Positions 32,170 to 41,505 of a stretch of 64,000 nt of DNA are shown piece after piece. This DNA comes from Holophagales bacterium (lineage in GTDB: Bacteria; Acidobacteriota; Thermoanaerobaculia; UBA5066), in the NCBI GenBank assembly GCA_016714815.1, contig JADKBZ010000016.1, positions 1-64,000 of the forward strand, read 5' to 3'. The notes under the pieces were generated by a model, which was not told where the DNA came from, made no database searches, and worked only from the letters and a program-made list of their open reading frames with translations. The position numbers and the translations under genes are program-made. Positions within the stretch are counted from its first letter, which is position 1, and each line of letters opens with the position of its first letter.

Positions 32170-34553
32170 CGGGATCGCGCGCCGCGTTCCGCCGGGCCCG
32201 GAGGGCGTCCGAAGCCTGGAGAGGCCCGACCGGCTCCGCGGCCGTCCTCTTCGCGGCGCTGCTGCTGACCGCCTGTACCCCGAGGCCGGCGCCGGTCACG
32301 GGGCGCCCTCCCGTCGGGGCCCCCGCCAGGGCGACGACGACCCCGGCGACTCCGACACCGGCGCCGACGCCGGCCCCGGCGCCGGTCCCGTGGACGGCAG
32401 CCCCGGCGCCCGTCTTCCGCGAGGTCCCCGAGCCGCGCCTGGACATCGGCGTCGCGACGGACCGCGCGGACTACGCGCTTCCCCTCGGCGACTGGCTTCT
32501 GCGGGCCGGCGGCGAGACGTGGCGCCCTCTCGGCGCGCTCAACTTCCGGCCGACGGGCGGGGGCGGAGGCGCCGCGGCGCCCGTATTTCAGATCCAGGCC
32601 GGTTCGCTGGCCCGGCGCGACCTGGCCGAGGCGGAAGCCGAGCGCCTCGGCGCCCTCCTCGCGCTTCCCGCGTCGGTGGCGGAAGCGGGCGGGCGATGGG
32701 GGGTCCGGCTCGGCGAGCCGGGCGGCCGGACGGCGCTCCAGCCCGTGCTGGCGCGGGTCCGGCGCGACGCGGTTCCCGACGCGTTCCTCGTCGGCCTCTC
32801 CGCCGCCGGCGCGCCTCCCCGCACCCTTCTCGTCGAGGGGCCGGACGGCACCCGGGAGGTCCCGTCGCCCCTGGAGCTGCAGGCGGCGAACGGCTCGCTC
32901 CTCCCCGTGAACGACTCCCGCTACCGAGGGAACGTCCTCCTGGTGGCGACGTCCCGAGGGACGCTCCACGTCGTCAACCGGGTCGGCCTCGAGGAGTACC
33001 TCCTCGGCGTCGTCCCGCTCGAGATGGGGCCCCGCGTCTACGACGAGCTCGAGGCGCTGAAGGCGCAGGCGGTGGCGGCGAGGACCTACGCCGTCAAGCG
33101 GCGCGGGGACTTCTCGGCCGAGGGGTACGACCTCTGCGCGACGGCCCGCTGCCAGGTCTACGGCGGCGCCACGGCCGAGCAGCCGCTCTCGAGCCAGGCG
33201 GTGAAGGAGACCGCCGGGCAGCTGCTCCTTTTCGCCGGCTCTCCCGCCGACACCCTCTTCACCTCCACGTGCGGCGGACGGACGGAAGACGCCGCGATCG
33301 TCTTCCCCTCCTACTCGGCGTCCGCGTTTCCCTATCTCCGGTCGGTCCCGTGCCGCGGCGAGGAGAGGCTTCCCCTCGCGACGACGGCGCACGCTCCGGC
33401 ACCGGCGGGAGCCGAGGCGCACGCGCCGGCCCACGGTGCGCTCGCCCTCAGGGGCCTGGCGCTTCTCCACGCCGCGGGGCGCACTGGCTCGTCGTGGGCC
33501 GACCTGAAGGCTGCCCGCGCCCTCCTGACGGCGCACCTCGGGCTCGCGGCCGGCGCTCCGCCGAAGACGCTCGCCCCCGACGCCGTCTACGCGAACCTCG
33601 CGGGGCTCCTCGGAGACGAGGCGCTCCTGAGCGAGGAGTCCGAGCGGGCCTCTGCTCCCCCCGGCTGGAGCGAGGAAGCGCGCCGGATTCACACGGCGCT
33701 CGTCCGCTTCCAGGTCGGAGGGGTCACGCCGCTCCCGACGACCCGGCACTTCTCCGCCGAGGAGGCGGCCGGCCTCTGGGCCTCCCTCCTCCTGCGCGCC
33801 GGCGGGCTGGAAGAGCTCGAGGGGCGGCTCGTCGCCGCGCCCGCCGGCCGGGTCGTCGTGAAGAGCGCGAAAGGGCGCGAGGAGAGGGCGATTCCGCCCG
33901 ACCCGCTCCTCTTCCGGGGCGGCGGCGAGGCGTGGACGCAGCTCGGTGCGCTCGAGCCCGCGCCGGGAGACCGCGTGCGGCTTCTCCTTCGGGACGGTTC
34001 GGTCCTCGCCGTGGCGGCCTTCGTCCCGGCGGCGGCGGGGCTCTACGAGCGGGAGTCCGGTTGGATCCACTGGGTGAGGCGCTTCACCGGCGCCGAGCTG
34101 ATGACCAGGCTCCTCGAGCGCGATCCTTCGCGCAAGGGGAGCGTCGTGAGGCAGCTCGACGTCCTCTCGCGCGGGGCCTCCGGCCGCGCGGCGAAGGTCC
34201 GCGTCACGACGGACCGGGAAACCTTCAACCTCGCGGGCCTCGAGGTCCGGTTCGCCCTCGCCCTCCCCGAGACGCTCTTCACGCACGTGACGGGGAGGGA
34301 CGAGGCGGGGGCGCCCGTCCACACGTTCTACGGGCGCGGCTGGGGGCACGGCGTCGGCCTCTGCCAGACGGGGACGTTCGGGATGGCGCTCGCGGGGAAG
34401 ACGTACGCCGAGATCCTCGCGGCGTACTACCCGGGGACCGGGCTCGGACCGTGGCCAGCGGCCCCGCCCGGTCCGGCGCCGGCTCCCGCGCCGGCGGAAT
34501 TTCCGGCCCCCCCCGCCGCCGGGATTTCCTCTCCTGCTGACGCGCCGCGTTAG
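32166..34553 (+). CDS. SpoIID/LytB-domain lipoprotein
   Basis: 795 residues. The N-terminal hydrophobic segment ends in a lipobox (LLLTAC), followed by a Pro/Thr/Ala-rich linker. The first SpoIID half (about 275-395) reads LEEYLLGVVPLEMGP, EALKAQAVAARTYAVK and TSTCGGRTEDA; the second half (about 635-775) ends FYGRGWGHGVGLCQTGTFGMAL and EILAAYYPGTGLG. About 240 residues separate the two halves. SpoIID proteins are lytic transglycosylases on denuded glycan strands. GTG at 32166 overlaps the previous stop (GTGA). Confidence 0.88.
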   Translation: MTGSRAAFRRARRASEAWRGPTGSAAVLFAALLLTACTPRPAPVTGRPPVGAPARATTTPATPTPAPTPAPAPVPWTAAPAPVFREVPEPRLDIGVATDRADYALPLGDWLLRAGGETWRPLGALNFRPTGGGGGAAAPVFQIQAGSLARRDLAEAEAERLGALLALPASVAEAGGRWGVRLGEPGGRTALQPVLARVRRDAVPDAFLVGLSAAGAPPRTLLVEGPDGTREVPSPLELQAANGSLLPVNDSRYRGNVLLVATSRGTLHVVNRVGLEEYLLGVVPLEMGPRVYDELEALKAQAVAARTYAVKRRGDFSAEGYDLCATARCQVYGGATAEQPLSSQAVKETAGQLLLFAGSPADTLFTSTCGGRTEDAAIVFPSYSASAFPYLRSVPCRGEERLPLATTAHAPAPAGAEAHAPAHGALALRGLALLHAAGRTGSSWADLKAARALLTAHLGLAAGAPPKTLAPDAVYANLAGLLGDEALLSEESERASAPPGWSEEARRIHTALVRFQVGGVTPLPTTRHFSAEEAAGLWASLLLRAGGLEELEGRLVAAPAGRVVVKSAKGREERAIPPDPLLFRGGGEAWTQLGALEPAPGDRVRLLLRDGSVLAVAAFVPAAAGLYERESGWIHWVRRFTGAELMTRLLERDPSRKGSVVRQLDVLSRGASGRAAKVRVTTDRETFNLAGLEVRFALALPETLFTHVTGRDEAGAPVHTFYGRGWGHGVGLCQTGTFGMALAGKTYAEILAAYYPGTGLGPWPAAPPGPAPAPAPAEFPAPPAAGISSPADAPR

Positions 34554-34618
34554 CCCGATCGCGCCTGCGCGCCGGATAGAATCGCCCCGCACGGGCATTT
34601 CGCCCCAGGAGTCCCGCG

Positions 34619-35815
34619 ATGACGATGCTTCTCGACAGCCCCGCGGCCGTCCACGCTGCCACTCCCGCCCCGTTCGGCTTCCAGCTCTCGGACGACCAGC
34701 TCGCCGTCCGGAAGATGGTCCGCGAGTTCGCCGAGTCGGAGATCGCGCCGCACGTGATGGAGTGGGACGAATCCCAGGTGTTCCCGCGGGACGTCCTGCG
34801 CCGCCTCGGAGACCTCGGAATGCTCGGCGTCCTCATTCCGGAGGCCTACGGCGGCGCGGGCCTGTCGTACATCGACTACATCGGCATCATCGAGGAGCTC
34901 TCCCGTGTCGACGGCTCGATCGGCATCTCCATCGCCGCGCACAACAGCCTCTGCACGAATCACCTCTTCATGTTCGGAACGGAGGAGCAGAAGCGGCGCT
35001 GGGTCACGCCCCTCGCGCAGGGGAAGGCGATCGGCGCCTGGGGACTGACGGAATCCGAGGCCGGGAGCGACTCGAAGGGGACGAAGACGACGGCCGTCCT
35101 CGCCGGGAACGAGTGGGTCCTGAACGGCTCGAAGAACTTCATCACCCACGGCTCCGTCGGCGACACGGCGGTCCTCCTGGCCGTCACCGACAAGACCGCC
35201 GGGACGCACGGAATCTCGGCCTTCGTCGTCGACCTCCATCAGCCGGGCATCCGCGCCGGCAAGAAGGAGAACAAGCTCGGTCTCAGGGCTTCCGACACGG
35301 CAACCCTCGTCATGGAGGACTGCCGGATCCCGAAGGAGAACCTCCTCGGTCCTCTCGGTACCGGCTTCAGCCAGGCGATGCAAGTCCTCGACGGCGGGCG
35401 GATCTCGATCGCGGCGCTCGCCCTCGGGATGGCGCAGGGGGCTTTCGACTGCTCCCTCGACTACTCTCGCCAGCGCGTCCAGTTCGGCAAGCCGATCTCC
35501 GAGTTCCAGTCGATCCAGAACTACCTGGCCGACATGGCGACCGAGATCGACGCCGCCCGCCTCCTCACCTGGCGCGCCGGGTGGATGAAGGACCGCGGGA
35601 TGAAGGTGACGAAGGAATCGGCCATGTGCAAGCTCTACGCGGCCGAGGTCTCGGTGCGGGTTGCGAACCTCGCCGTCCAGATCCACGGCGGCTACGGCTT
35701 CACGAAGGACTTCAAGGCCGAGAAGTTCTACCGTGACGTCAAGCTCTGCACGATCGGCGAGGGGACCTCGGAGATCCAGAGAATGGTCATCGCGCGGCAG
35801 CTCCTCAAGGGATGA
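34619..35815 (+). CDS. Acyl-CoA dehydrogenase (short/medium-chain type)
   Basis: 398 residues, full length. FAD-dependent alpha-beta dehydrogenation of acyl-CoA in fatty- or amino-acid degradation. Signatures: GAWGLTESEAGSDSKGTKT near residue 140, NGSKNFITHG, RVQFGKPISEFQSIQ, and the catalytic region CTIGEGTSEIQRMVIARQLL at the C-terminus. Chain-length specificity cannot be told. AGGAG lies 8 bases before ATG at 34619; TAGAAT at 34577 may be the -10. Its stop overlaps the following M16 gene. Confidence 0.95.
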   Translation: MTMLLDSPAAVHAATPAPFGFQLSDDQLAVRKMVREFAESEIAPHVMEWDESQVFPRDVLRRLGDLGMLGVLIPEAYGGAGLSYIDYIGIIEELSRVDGSIGISIAAHNSLCTNHLFMFGTEEQKRRWVTPLAQGKAIGAWGLTESEAGSDSKGTKTTAVLAGNEWVLNGSKNFITHGSVGDTAVLLAVTDKTAGTHGISAFVVDLHQPGIRAGKKENKLGLRASDTATLVMEDCRIPKENLLGPLGTGFSQAMQVLDGGRISIAALALGMAQGAFDCSLDYSRQRVQFGKPISEFQSIQNYLADMATEIDAARLLTWRAGWMKDRGMKVTKESAMCKLYAAEVSVRVANLAVQIHGGYGFTKDFKAEKFYRDVKLCTIGEGTSEIQRMVIARQLLKG

Positions 35816-37176
35816 CGTTTCACGTCCCGCTCCGGAGCCGGGTCCTTTCGAACGGGCTCACCGTCGTCGTCTCGGAGAATCCCGCCGCTCCCGTCTTCGG
35901 GCTCTGCGTCCTCTACCGGATCGGCTCGCGCCTCGAGCCGCGGGGGCGCTCCGGCTTCGCGCACCTCTTCGAGCACCTGATGTTCGAAGGGACCCCGAGC
36001 GCGGGAAAGGGAGTCTTCGACCGCGTCTGCGAGGGCTCCGGCGGGAGCAACAACGGCCAGACCCGCCCCGACGTGACGATCTACGTCGTCGACGCCCCTT
36101 CCTCGGCGCTCGAGCGGATCCTCTTCCTCGAGGCCGACCGGATGACCTCGCTCGCCTTCGGCCAGGAGTCGCTCGACAACCAGCGCGACGTCGTGAAGGA
36201 GGAGATCCGGGTCAACGTCCAGAACGACCCGTACGGCCTCTTCGAGTACGGCGAGCTGCCGCAGGCCCTCTTCGACAAGTGGGAGAACGCCCACGACGGG
36301 TACGGCGACTTCCACGACCTCGACCAGGCGACCCTCGCCGACGTCGAGAGCTTCTTCGGCGCCTTCTACCGCCCGAACAACGCGGTCCTCGCCGTCGCGG
36401 GAGACGTGTCGGCCGACGACGTCTTCGAGATGGCGGAGCGGCTCTTCGGCGGCATTCCCGCCGCGAGCCTTCCTTCGCGCCCCGATCTCTCCGAGCCGAA
36501 GCGGACGTCGCCCGTCCTCCTCGTGAAGGAGGCGCCGCTCGCGCGGACTCCGGCGATCGCCATGGCGTGGCGGATGCCGGAGCGGGACCACGCCGACGCG
36601 ATTCCGCTCCTTCTCCTCGGCGAGCTCCTCCACAACGGGCGCGCCTCCCGCCTCTACAGCGGCCTCGTCGAGGGACGCCAGATCGCCACCGAGCTCTCGG
36701 GCGGCTTCAACCCGTTCCAGGGGGGCACCTGGTACGACGGGGCCACGCTCTTTCTCTCTCGGCTCGGCTACCGGCGCGACGTCTCCGAGACGACGGTCCT
36801 GGCCGCCTTCGACGAGGAAGTCGCGCGGGTCGCGCGCGACGGCGTCGGCGAGGGCGAGCTCGCGCGCGTGAAGACGAAAGTCCTCACCGACTGGTACGCC
36901 GGGCTCGAGCCGAGACTCGGCCTCGCCGTCGAGCTGGCGAACGCGGTCGCCTTCTCCGGCGTGCCCGAGGCGCTCCTGGCGCTTCCCGGCCAGATCGACG
37001 CCGTGACGAGCGAAGAGCTCCGCCGTGCGGCCGCCTGGCTCGATCCGAAGACCCGGGCGGCGATCGTGAAGGTCCCGCCCAAGGACGACAGGGAAGGCAA
37101 GGATGACAGGGAAGACCTGGAAGATCTGAACGACTTGAAAGACAGGGAAGACCTGAAGGACAGGGTGGAGAAGTGA
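35812..37176 (+). CDS. M16-family zinc peptidase, active subunit
   Basis: 454 residues. The inverted zinc motif HLFEHLMFEGT (HxxEH) near residue 52 and the downstream acidic ligand region NQRDVVKEEIRVN are intact. The second half-domain extends to about 425. The last 30 residues are a highly charged Asp/Lys/Arg/Glu tail built from short near-repeats such as DREDL and KDRED, encoded by repeated DNA. ATG at 35812 overlaps the acyl-CoA dehydrogenase stop. The next gene is its likely non-catalytic partner. Confidence 0.94.
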   Translation: MTFHVPLRSRVLSNGLTVVVSENPAAPVFGLCVLYRIGSRLEPRGRSGFAHLFEHLMFEGTPSAGKGVFDRVCEGSGGSNNGQTRPDVTIYVVDAPSSALERILFLEADRMTSLAFGQESLDNQRDVVKEEIRVNVQNDPYGLFEYGELPQALFDKWENAHDGYGDFHDLDQATLADVESFFGAFYRPNNAVLAVAGDVSADDVFEMAERLFGGIPAASLPSRPDLSEPKRTSPVLLVKEAPLARTPAIAMAWRMPERDHADAIPLLLLGELLHNGRASRLYSGLVEGRQIATELSGGFNPFQGGTWYDGATLFLSRLGYRRDVSETTVLAAFDEEVARVARDGVGEGELARVKTKVLTDWYAGLEPRLGLAVELANAVAFSGVPEALLALPGQIDAVTSEELRRAAAWLDPKTRAAIVKVPPKDDREGKDDREDLEDLNDLKDREDLKDRVEK

Positions 37177-38522
37177 GCTCCGTCGAGAACCTCCCGCCCC
37201 TCGGGCCGCCGCGGCCCGTCCCCGCGCCGCACGTCGAAACGGAAACGCTCCCGAACGGCCTGACCGTCCAGATCGTCCCGTACGCGGGAGTCCCGCTCGT
37301 CTCCATCCGCCTCGTCACGCGCGGCGGGCTTTCGGACGACCCGGCCTCTTCGCCCGGCCTCGCGCGCCTCCTTGCCGGGAGCCTTCGCGAGGGAACGACG
37401 ACGCGCACGAGCGCCACCCTGGCCGAGCTCGCGCAGGAAGCGGGCGGCGACCTCTCGGCCGGGGCCGGCCCCGACTCCCTCTCGATCGGGGCCTCCGGCC
37501 TCGCGGCGCGGGTCCCGCTCCTCCTCGACCTCGTCGCCGACCTCGCGATGCGCCCCGCGTTTCCCGCGGACGGGGTCGCGCGGGTGAAGGACCTGGTTCG
37601 CGAAGACCTCGAGACGAGCGAGTCGGAGCCCTCCTACCTCGCGGTCCGCGCCTTCGCCCGCGCGCTCTACGGGAGCCATCCCTACGGGACGATCTCGCCG
37701 ACCGAGGCGTCGATCGACGCCGTCACGCCGGAGATCCTCGCCGTCGAGGCCGCGCGACGCCTCCGCCCCGAGCGTTCGCTCCTCATCGTCGCGGGCGACG
37801 TCGATCCGGCCGCCGTCCACGCCGAGGCCGCGCGCCTCTTCGGCGGCTGGCGCGGCACGGGCGAAGCGCCCCCGGCCGTTCCCGCTCCGGTCGCCCCCAC
37901 CGGTCCGCGCCGGATCCTCGTCCTCGACCGTCCCGGCTCGGTCCAGACGAACCTCCTCGTCGGCAACCTCGGCTTCCCGAGGACCGATCCCGACGCCTAC
38001 CCGCTCGAGCTCGCCATGACGATCTACGGCGGCTCGTTCACGTCGCGCCTCGTCCAGAACCTGCGCGAGGAGAAGGGCTACACCTACTCGCCGGGTGCCG
38101 GCGCGAGCTGGCTCGCCGGCTGCGGCACGGTCCGTTCCTACGCGGCGGTCCGCACCGAGGTGACGGGCGCCGCCCTGAACGAGATCCTCTACGAGATGGA
38201 GAGGATGGCGACGACCGAGAGCAAGGACGAGGAGCTGGAACGCGCCTTCCGGCGCGACGCCGGGTCCCTGGCGATCTCCCTGCAGACCGCGGCGGGCGTT
38301 GCCGACGAGGTCCTCCGCCTCTGGGTCCTCGGCCTCCCGCCGGAGGAGATCGGCCGCGAGGTGGCCGAGCTCGCGAAGGTGACGAAGGCCGACGTGCGCC
38401 GCGCTTCGCGGCGCGTCTTCGGCACGGGCGCGGCCCGCGTCGTCGCCGTCGGCGACGCCGCGGCGATCCGCGAGGAGCTGGCGACGTTCGGGGAGATCGA
38501 GGAGATGACCGGGGGGGCGTGA
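37173..38522 (+). CDS. M16-family peptidase homologue, non-catalytic partner
   Basis: 449 residues. Same fold as the previous protein, but the zinc motif position reads SPGLARLLAGSLREGT, with no HxxEH. The C-terminal Arg/Tyr pair (FTSRLVQNLREEKGYTYSPGA) that binds substrate is present. In two-subunit M16B enzymes one subunit carries the zinc site and the other this pair, so the two gene products probably form a heterodimer. GTG at 37173 overlaps the previous stop by 4 bases. No signal peptide is seen. Confidence 0.92.
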   Translation: MSSVENLPPLGPPRPVPAPHVETETLPNGLTVQIVPYAGVPLVSIRLVTRGGLSDDPASSPGLARLLAGSLREGTTTRTSATLAELAQEAGGDLSAGAGPDSLSIGASGLAARVPLLLDLVADLAMRPAFPADGVARVKDLVREDLETSESEPSYLAVRAFARALYGSHPYGTISPTEASIDAVTPEILAVEAARRLRPERSLLIVAGDVDPAAVHAEAARLFGGWRGTGEAPPAVPAPVAPTGPRRILVLDRPGSVQTNLLVGNLGFPRTDPDAYPLELAMTIYGGSFTSRLVQNLREEKGYTYSPGAGASWLAGCGTVRSYAAVRTEVTGAALNEILYEMERMATTESKDEELERAFRRDAGSLAISLQTAAGVADEVLRLWVLGLPPEEIGREVAELAKVTKADVRRASRRVFGTGAARVVAVGDAAAIREELATFGEIEEMTGGA

Positions 38523-38568
38523 GGCGGGGACGCGCCGCTCTCCCGGGCGAACACTCCCTCGCGGGGCT

Positions 38569-38892
38569 CTACTTCAGGACGTCGAGGACCGTCAGGATGT
38601 CCTTGAGCACGCCGACGACGAGGAAGACGAACCCGGCCCCGAGGAGGAAGACGGTGAAGACGAGGACGTTTCCCCAGGCCGGGTCGAGCTTGAAGAGGAC
38701 GAGCAGGGGCGAGGCGAGGTAGCCCACGAAGAAGACGACGAGAAGGGCGGTGAGGAGGTTCCACTTCTTCGCCACCTCGCCCTTGCCGAGGTCGCCGCGA
38801 CCGATCGCCTTCTTCAGCTGGAGAGCGAGGTAGAGGTCGATCGCCATGACGGTGATCGCCAGGGCGGAGATGACGAAGACGATCGTTTCCAT
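38569..38892 (-). CDS. Small membrane protein of unknown function
   Basis: 107 residues, three predicted membrane helices (about 2-24, 45-67 and 75-100). No recognised family. It starts 3 bases after the DUF4388 gene ends, so the two form an operon. It converges with the M16 gene. Confidence 0.72.
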   Translation of the reverse strand: METIVFVISALAITVMAIDLYLALQLKKAIGRGDLGKGEVAKKWNLLTALLVVFFVGYLASPLLVLFKLDPAWGNVLVFTVFLLGAGFVFLVVGVLKDILTVLDVLK

Positions 38893-38895
38893 GCT

Positions 38896-39390
38896 TCAGA
38901 TCTCCTGGCCGCAGAGCGCGGCGAGACTCTTCCTGAGCTCTTCCGCGGCTTCCTTGCTGCCGAAGAGACGGGCGAACTTGACGGCGTCGCGGGCGGCGTC
39001 GGCGAGCTTTTCGCAGGAATCCTCGGCCTCGGCGATCCGGCGGGCTGCCTTCTCCCCCTTCGCTCCGAGGACGGCGCGCACGGCCTCCTGCATCCGGTCC
39101 TTCCGGCAGAGGGCCTCTTCGAGAATGCAGGCCATCGGCTCGGTGATCGTCGTCGCCGGGGGCGGGACGTCGGTGACGAGCTCGAATGTGCCGGCCTTCC
39201 ACGTGAGGAGGTCGAAGAAGACGCCCTTGCCGGTCCGTGGGCCGTTCTCGGCGTGCACGAGTTCGCCCGAGCTGAAGTAGAGCGCGACGACCTCGCCCCA
39301 ACGTCGCACGGTGAGGCGCACGTCCTCGACGTGCCGGCCGCACATCTTCACGAGCTCGGCGAGCCGGAAGTCCCCCAGTTCTCCGTTCAT
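38896..39390 (-). CDS. DUF4388 domain protein
   Basis: 164 residues. The DUF4388 core is MNGELGDFRLAELVKMCGRH, RWGEVVALYFSSGELVHAEN, GKGVFFDLLTWKAGTFEL, covering residues 1-90. The C-terminal half is helical. Members of this family occur with gliding and pilus regulators. ATG at 39390 has GGGAGGGA four bases upstream, and TACAAT lies about 50 bases upstream on the minus strand. Confidence 0.85.
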   Translation of the reverse strand: MNGELGDFRLAELVKMCGRHVEDVRLTVRRWGEVVALYFSSGELVHAENGPRTGKGVFFDLLTWKAGTFELVTDVPPPATTITEPMACILEEALCRKDRMQEAVRAVLGAKGEKAARRIAEAEDSCEKLADAARDAVKFARLFGSKEAAEELRKSLAALCGQEI

Positions 39391-39692
39391 CCATTCCCTC
39401 CCGGAGGCGGGCCTGCCGGCCCGCCGAGGCAGTCGGAAATTGTATCGGGGAGCCGCGACGCTGGGAAGCGGAGGGGGTTGACATCTCTGGAAGCGACGAA
39501 ATGGCGGAACGGGACCGACCTGGGCCGATCATCGGGGCGCGCCGGGGCGGCGGCACCGGCGGGCGGCGTCCGGTGTCCGGCGTCCCTCTTCGGCGCCGTT
39601 GGTCTCCCGCCCCGCCCCGACTAGACTCCCGGCGCTCCGGTCCGGAGCGAAAGAGAGGGTCTTTGGAGGGAGCGGATATCCGAAGGAACGCG
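39391..39692. other. Intergenic region between divergent genes
   Basis: About 300 bases without a convincing gene. It holds a GGCGGGCC-type hairpin and a TACAAT box for the minus-strand gene, and TAGACT (39622-39627) as a possible -10 for the glycosyltransferase. A TTGACA at 39478 has no matching -10. Confidence 0.5.
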
Positions 39693-40589
39693 GTGCCCGA
39701 AGGAGGGGCTCCTGCCGGCTCCGCGCCCGCGCGGCCGACGGTCGTCGTTCCCGCCTTCGGGCGGCCCGACTCGACCGGGCGGGCGCTCCGATCGCTCGTG
39801 GACGCCGGAGCCGCCGCGATCGTCCTCGTGGACGACGAGGGGCGCGGCCACGGGGACGAGTTCCAGCGCGAAGTTCCTGGTTTCGAGGTCCTTCGGACGG
39901 AGACGCCCGTCTACTGGACGGGGGCGATCCGCCTCGGGGTCGAACACGCGCTGGCGAGCGGCGCGAAGACCGTTCTCTTCTTCAACCAGGACGTGACCGT
40001 CGCCCCGGGCTACTTCGAGCGGCTCGGCCGGACGGCGGCGCGGTTCCCGGGCGCCGTCATCGGGTCCGCCGTCGTCTATGCGCAGGACGAAGGTCTCGTC
40101 TGGTCGGCAGGGGCGCGCATGGAGTGGTTCGGCCGGGGCTTCCGGATCCTCCACCACGGAAGGCCTGTCGAAGAGCTTCCGGGAGAGCCCTTCCCCGTCG
40201 ACTGGCTCTTCGGGATGGGAACCTACGTTCCCGCGAGCGTCTTCGCGAGGATCGGGCTGCCCGACGCCGGGCGTTTCCCGATGGCGTGGGGCGACGCGGA
40301 CTTCACGCTGCGAGCGAGGGGTGCCGGCATTCCGGTCGTCCTCGATCCCGGACTGCGGCCCTCCCACGAGGTCGGCCGGTACGACGCCCGTGTGGCGCCG
40401 GCCCCGAGCCTTTCGCAGTACCTCGCGTCCCTCGGGAGCCGGACCCAGAACATCTCGCTCTCCGCGCAGCGCGAGGTCTGGCGGCGGCACGGGCCGAGGG
40501 GACTCTGGCGCGTGTCGTTCGCCCTCCGGTTTCTCTTCCTGCTCCTCAACTTCGTCCGGATCCGGCTCCTCTTCCCCGGCAGCCGGTGA
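39693..40589 (+). CDS. Family 2 glycosyltransferase
   Basis: 298 residues. GT-A fold: PTVVVPAFGRPDSTGRALRS at the N-terminus, VLVDDEGRG, the metal-binding NQDVTVAPGYF near residue 100, and WGDADFTLRARGAGIPVVL near residue 200, a pattern common to rhamnosyl- and related sugar transferases. A short hydrophobic C-terminus (FALRFLFLLLNFVRIRLLF) may attach it to the membrane. Sugar donor and acceptor are unknown. GTG at 39693 has AAGGA upstream. The chimeric receptor gene follows after 34 bases. Confidence 0.88.
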   Translation: MPEGGAPAGSAPARPTVVVPAFGRPDSTGRALRSLVDAGAAAIVLVDDEGRGHGDEFQREVPGFEVLRTETPVYWTGAIRLGVEHALASGAKTVLFFNQDVTVAPGYFERLGRTAARFPGAVIGSAVVYAQDEGLVWSAGARMEWFGRGFRILHHGRPVEELPGEPFPVDWLFGMGTYVPASVFARIGLPDAGRFPMAWGDADFTLRARGAGIPVVLDPGLRPSHEVGRYDARVAPAPSLSQYLASLGSRTQNISLSAQREVWRRHGPRGLWRVSFALRFLFLLLNFVRIRLLFPGSR

Positions 40590-40623
40590 GCCCCGGAGGC
40601 GGGTGCTGGCATCGCAGTACACG

Positions 40624-41457
40624 ATGAGGCCGCTCTCATTGCCGGCGTTGCCCACGCTCCGGGTCGCGCGTCGGCGGTTCTCGGTCCCGCGCGACTGGAT
40701 CCCGGCTCTCGGCCTCCTCGCTGCACTGCGGACGTGCAAGGCGCCTGCACAGGAAACCTCTCCAGCCGAGCCTGACCCGGGGCTCGTCCGGGCCGACGCC
40801 GTCGTCGTCACCGCCACCCGGAGCGAGCGCTCGGCCGCGGACGTCCCGGTGAGCGTGACCGTGGTCCCTCGCGAGGATGTCGAGAACACGCCGAGCCGGA
40901 CGCTCGACGACGCTCTCCGGAACGTCGTTGGCCTGAACCTCCCGCTCGGGAGCAGCAACACGATCCAGCCGACGACGAACCACGTCTCGATGCGGGGCCT
41001 CGGCGGCGACCGGGCGCTCGTCCTCCTGGACGGGATTCCCCTGAACCACGCGGTCAACGGCTACGTCCAGTGGAACAAGGCGCCGCTCGGAACCGTCGAG
41101 AGGGTCGAGGTCGTCCGCGGGTCTGCCGCGAGCCTCTTCGGCAACTACGCCATGGGCGGCACGGTGAGCATCTTCTCCCGCCCGCTCGACGGGAGCCGCG
41201 TCGAGGCGGACGCCTCGTACGGCACCTTCGACACGCGCCGGTTGAGCGCGTCGGTGACGGAGAGCCTCGGGGCGGGCGTCCGCGCGGGCGTCTTCCTCGA
41301 CTTCGAGGACACGGACGGCTACACGCGGGCCGTTCCGGCCGAGCGCGGGGCGATCGACTCCGAAGGGCGGGTCGCCGAGAGCGGCTCCCACGAGGAGCTG
41401 CTCGGCCGCGGAGGCCTCTACGCCGAGCTCTACCGTCTCAGCGAGCGGATGCGGTGA
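40624..41457 (+). pseudogene. Truncated TonB-dependent receptor joined to the C-terminus of an ABC exporter
   Basis: 277 residues. Residues 55-245 are a receptor plug and first barrel strands: VVVTATRSERSAADVPVSVT, DALRNVVGLNLPL, SMRGLGGDRALVLLDGIPLN, VERVEVVRGSAASLFGNYAM, FEDTDGYTRAVPAERGAID. From about residue 247 the sequence is the end of an ABC exporter ATPase: EGRVAESGSHEELLGRGGLY, then AELYRLSERM. A receptor would need about 400 more residues. The joint, near bases 41357-41372, is in frame. Either a deletion fused two genes, or the assembly misjoined two contigs. A working outer-membrane receptor is not possible from this product. Confidence 0.8.
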
Positions 41458-41505
41458 CGCGGCCCCGGCGGTGTGCGGCGCCCGCGATGGGAGCGGGGTC
41501 GTTCG

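Noticed and set aside
39478..39500. TTGACA as a promoter for the glycosyltransferase
   Set aside because: No plausible -10 at the correct distance; TAGACT at 39622 is closer to the gene.
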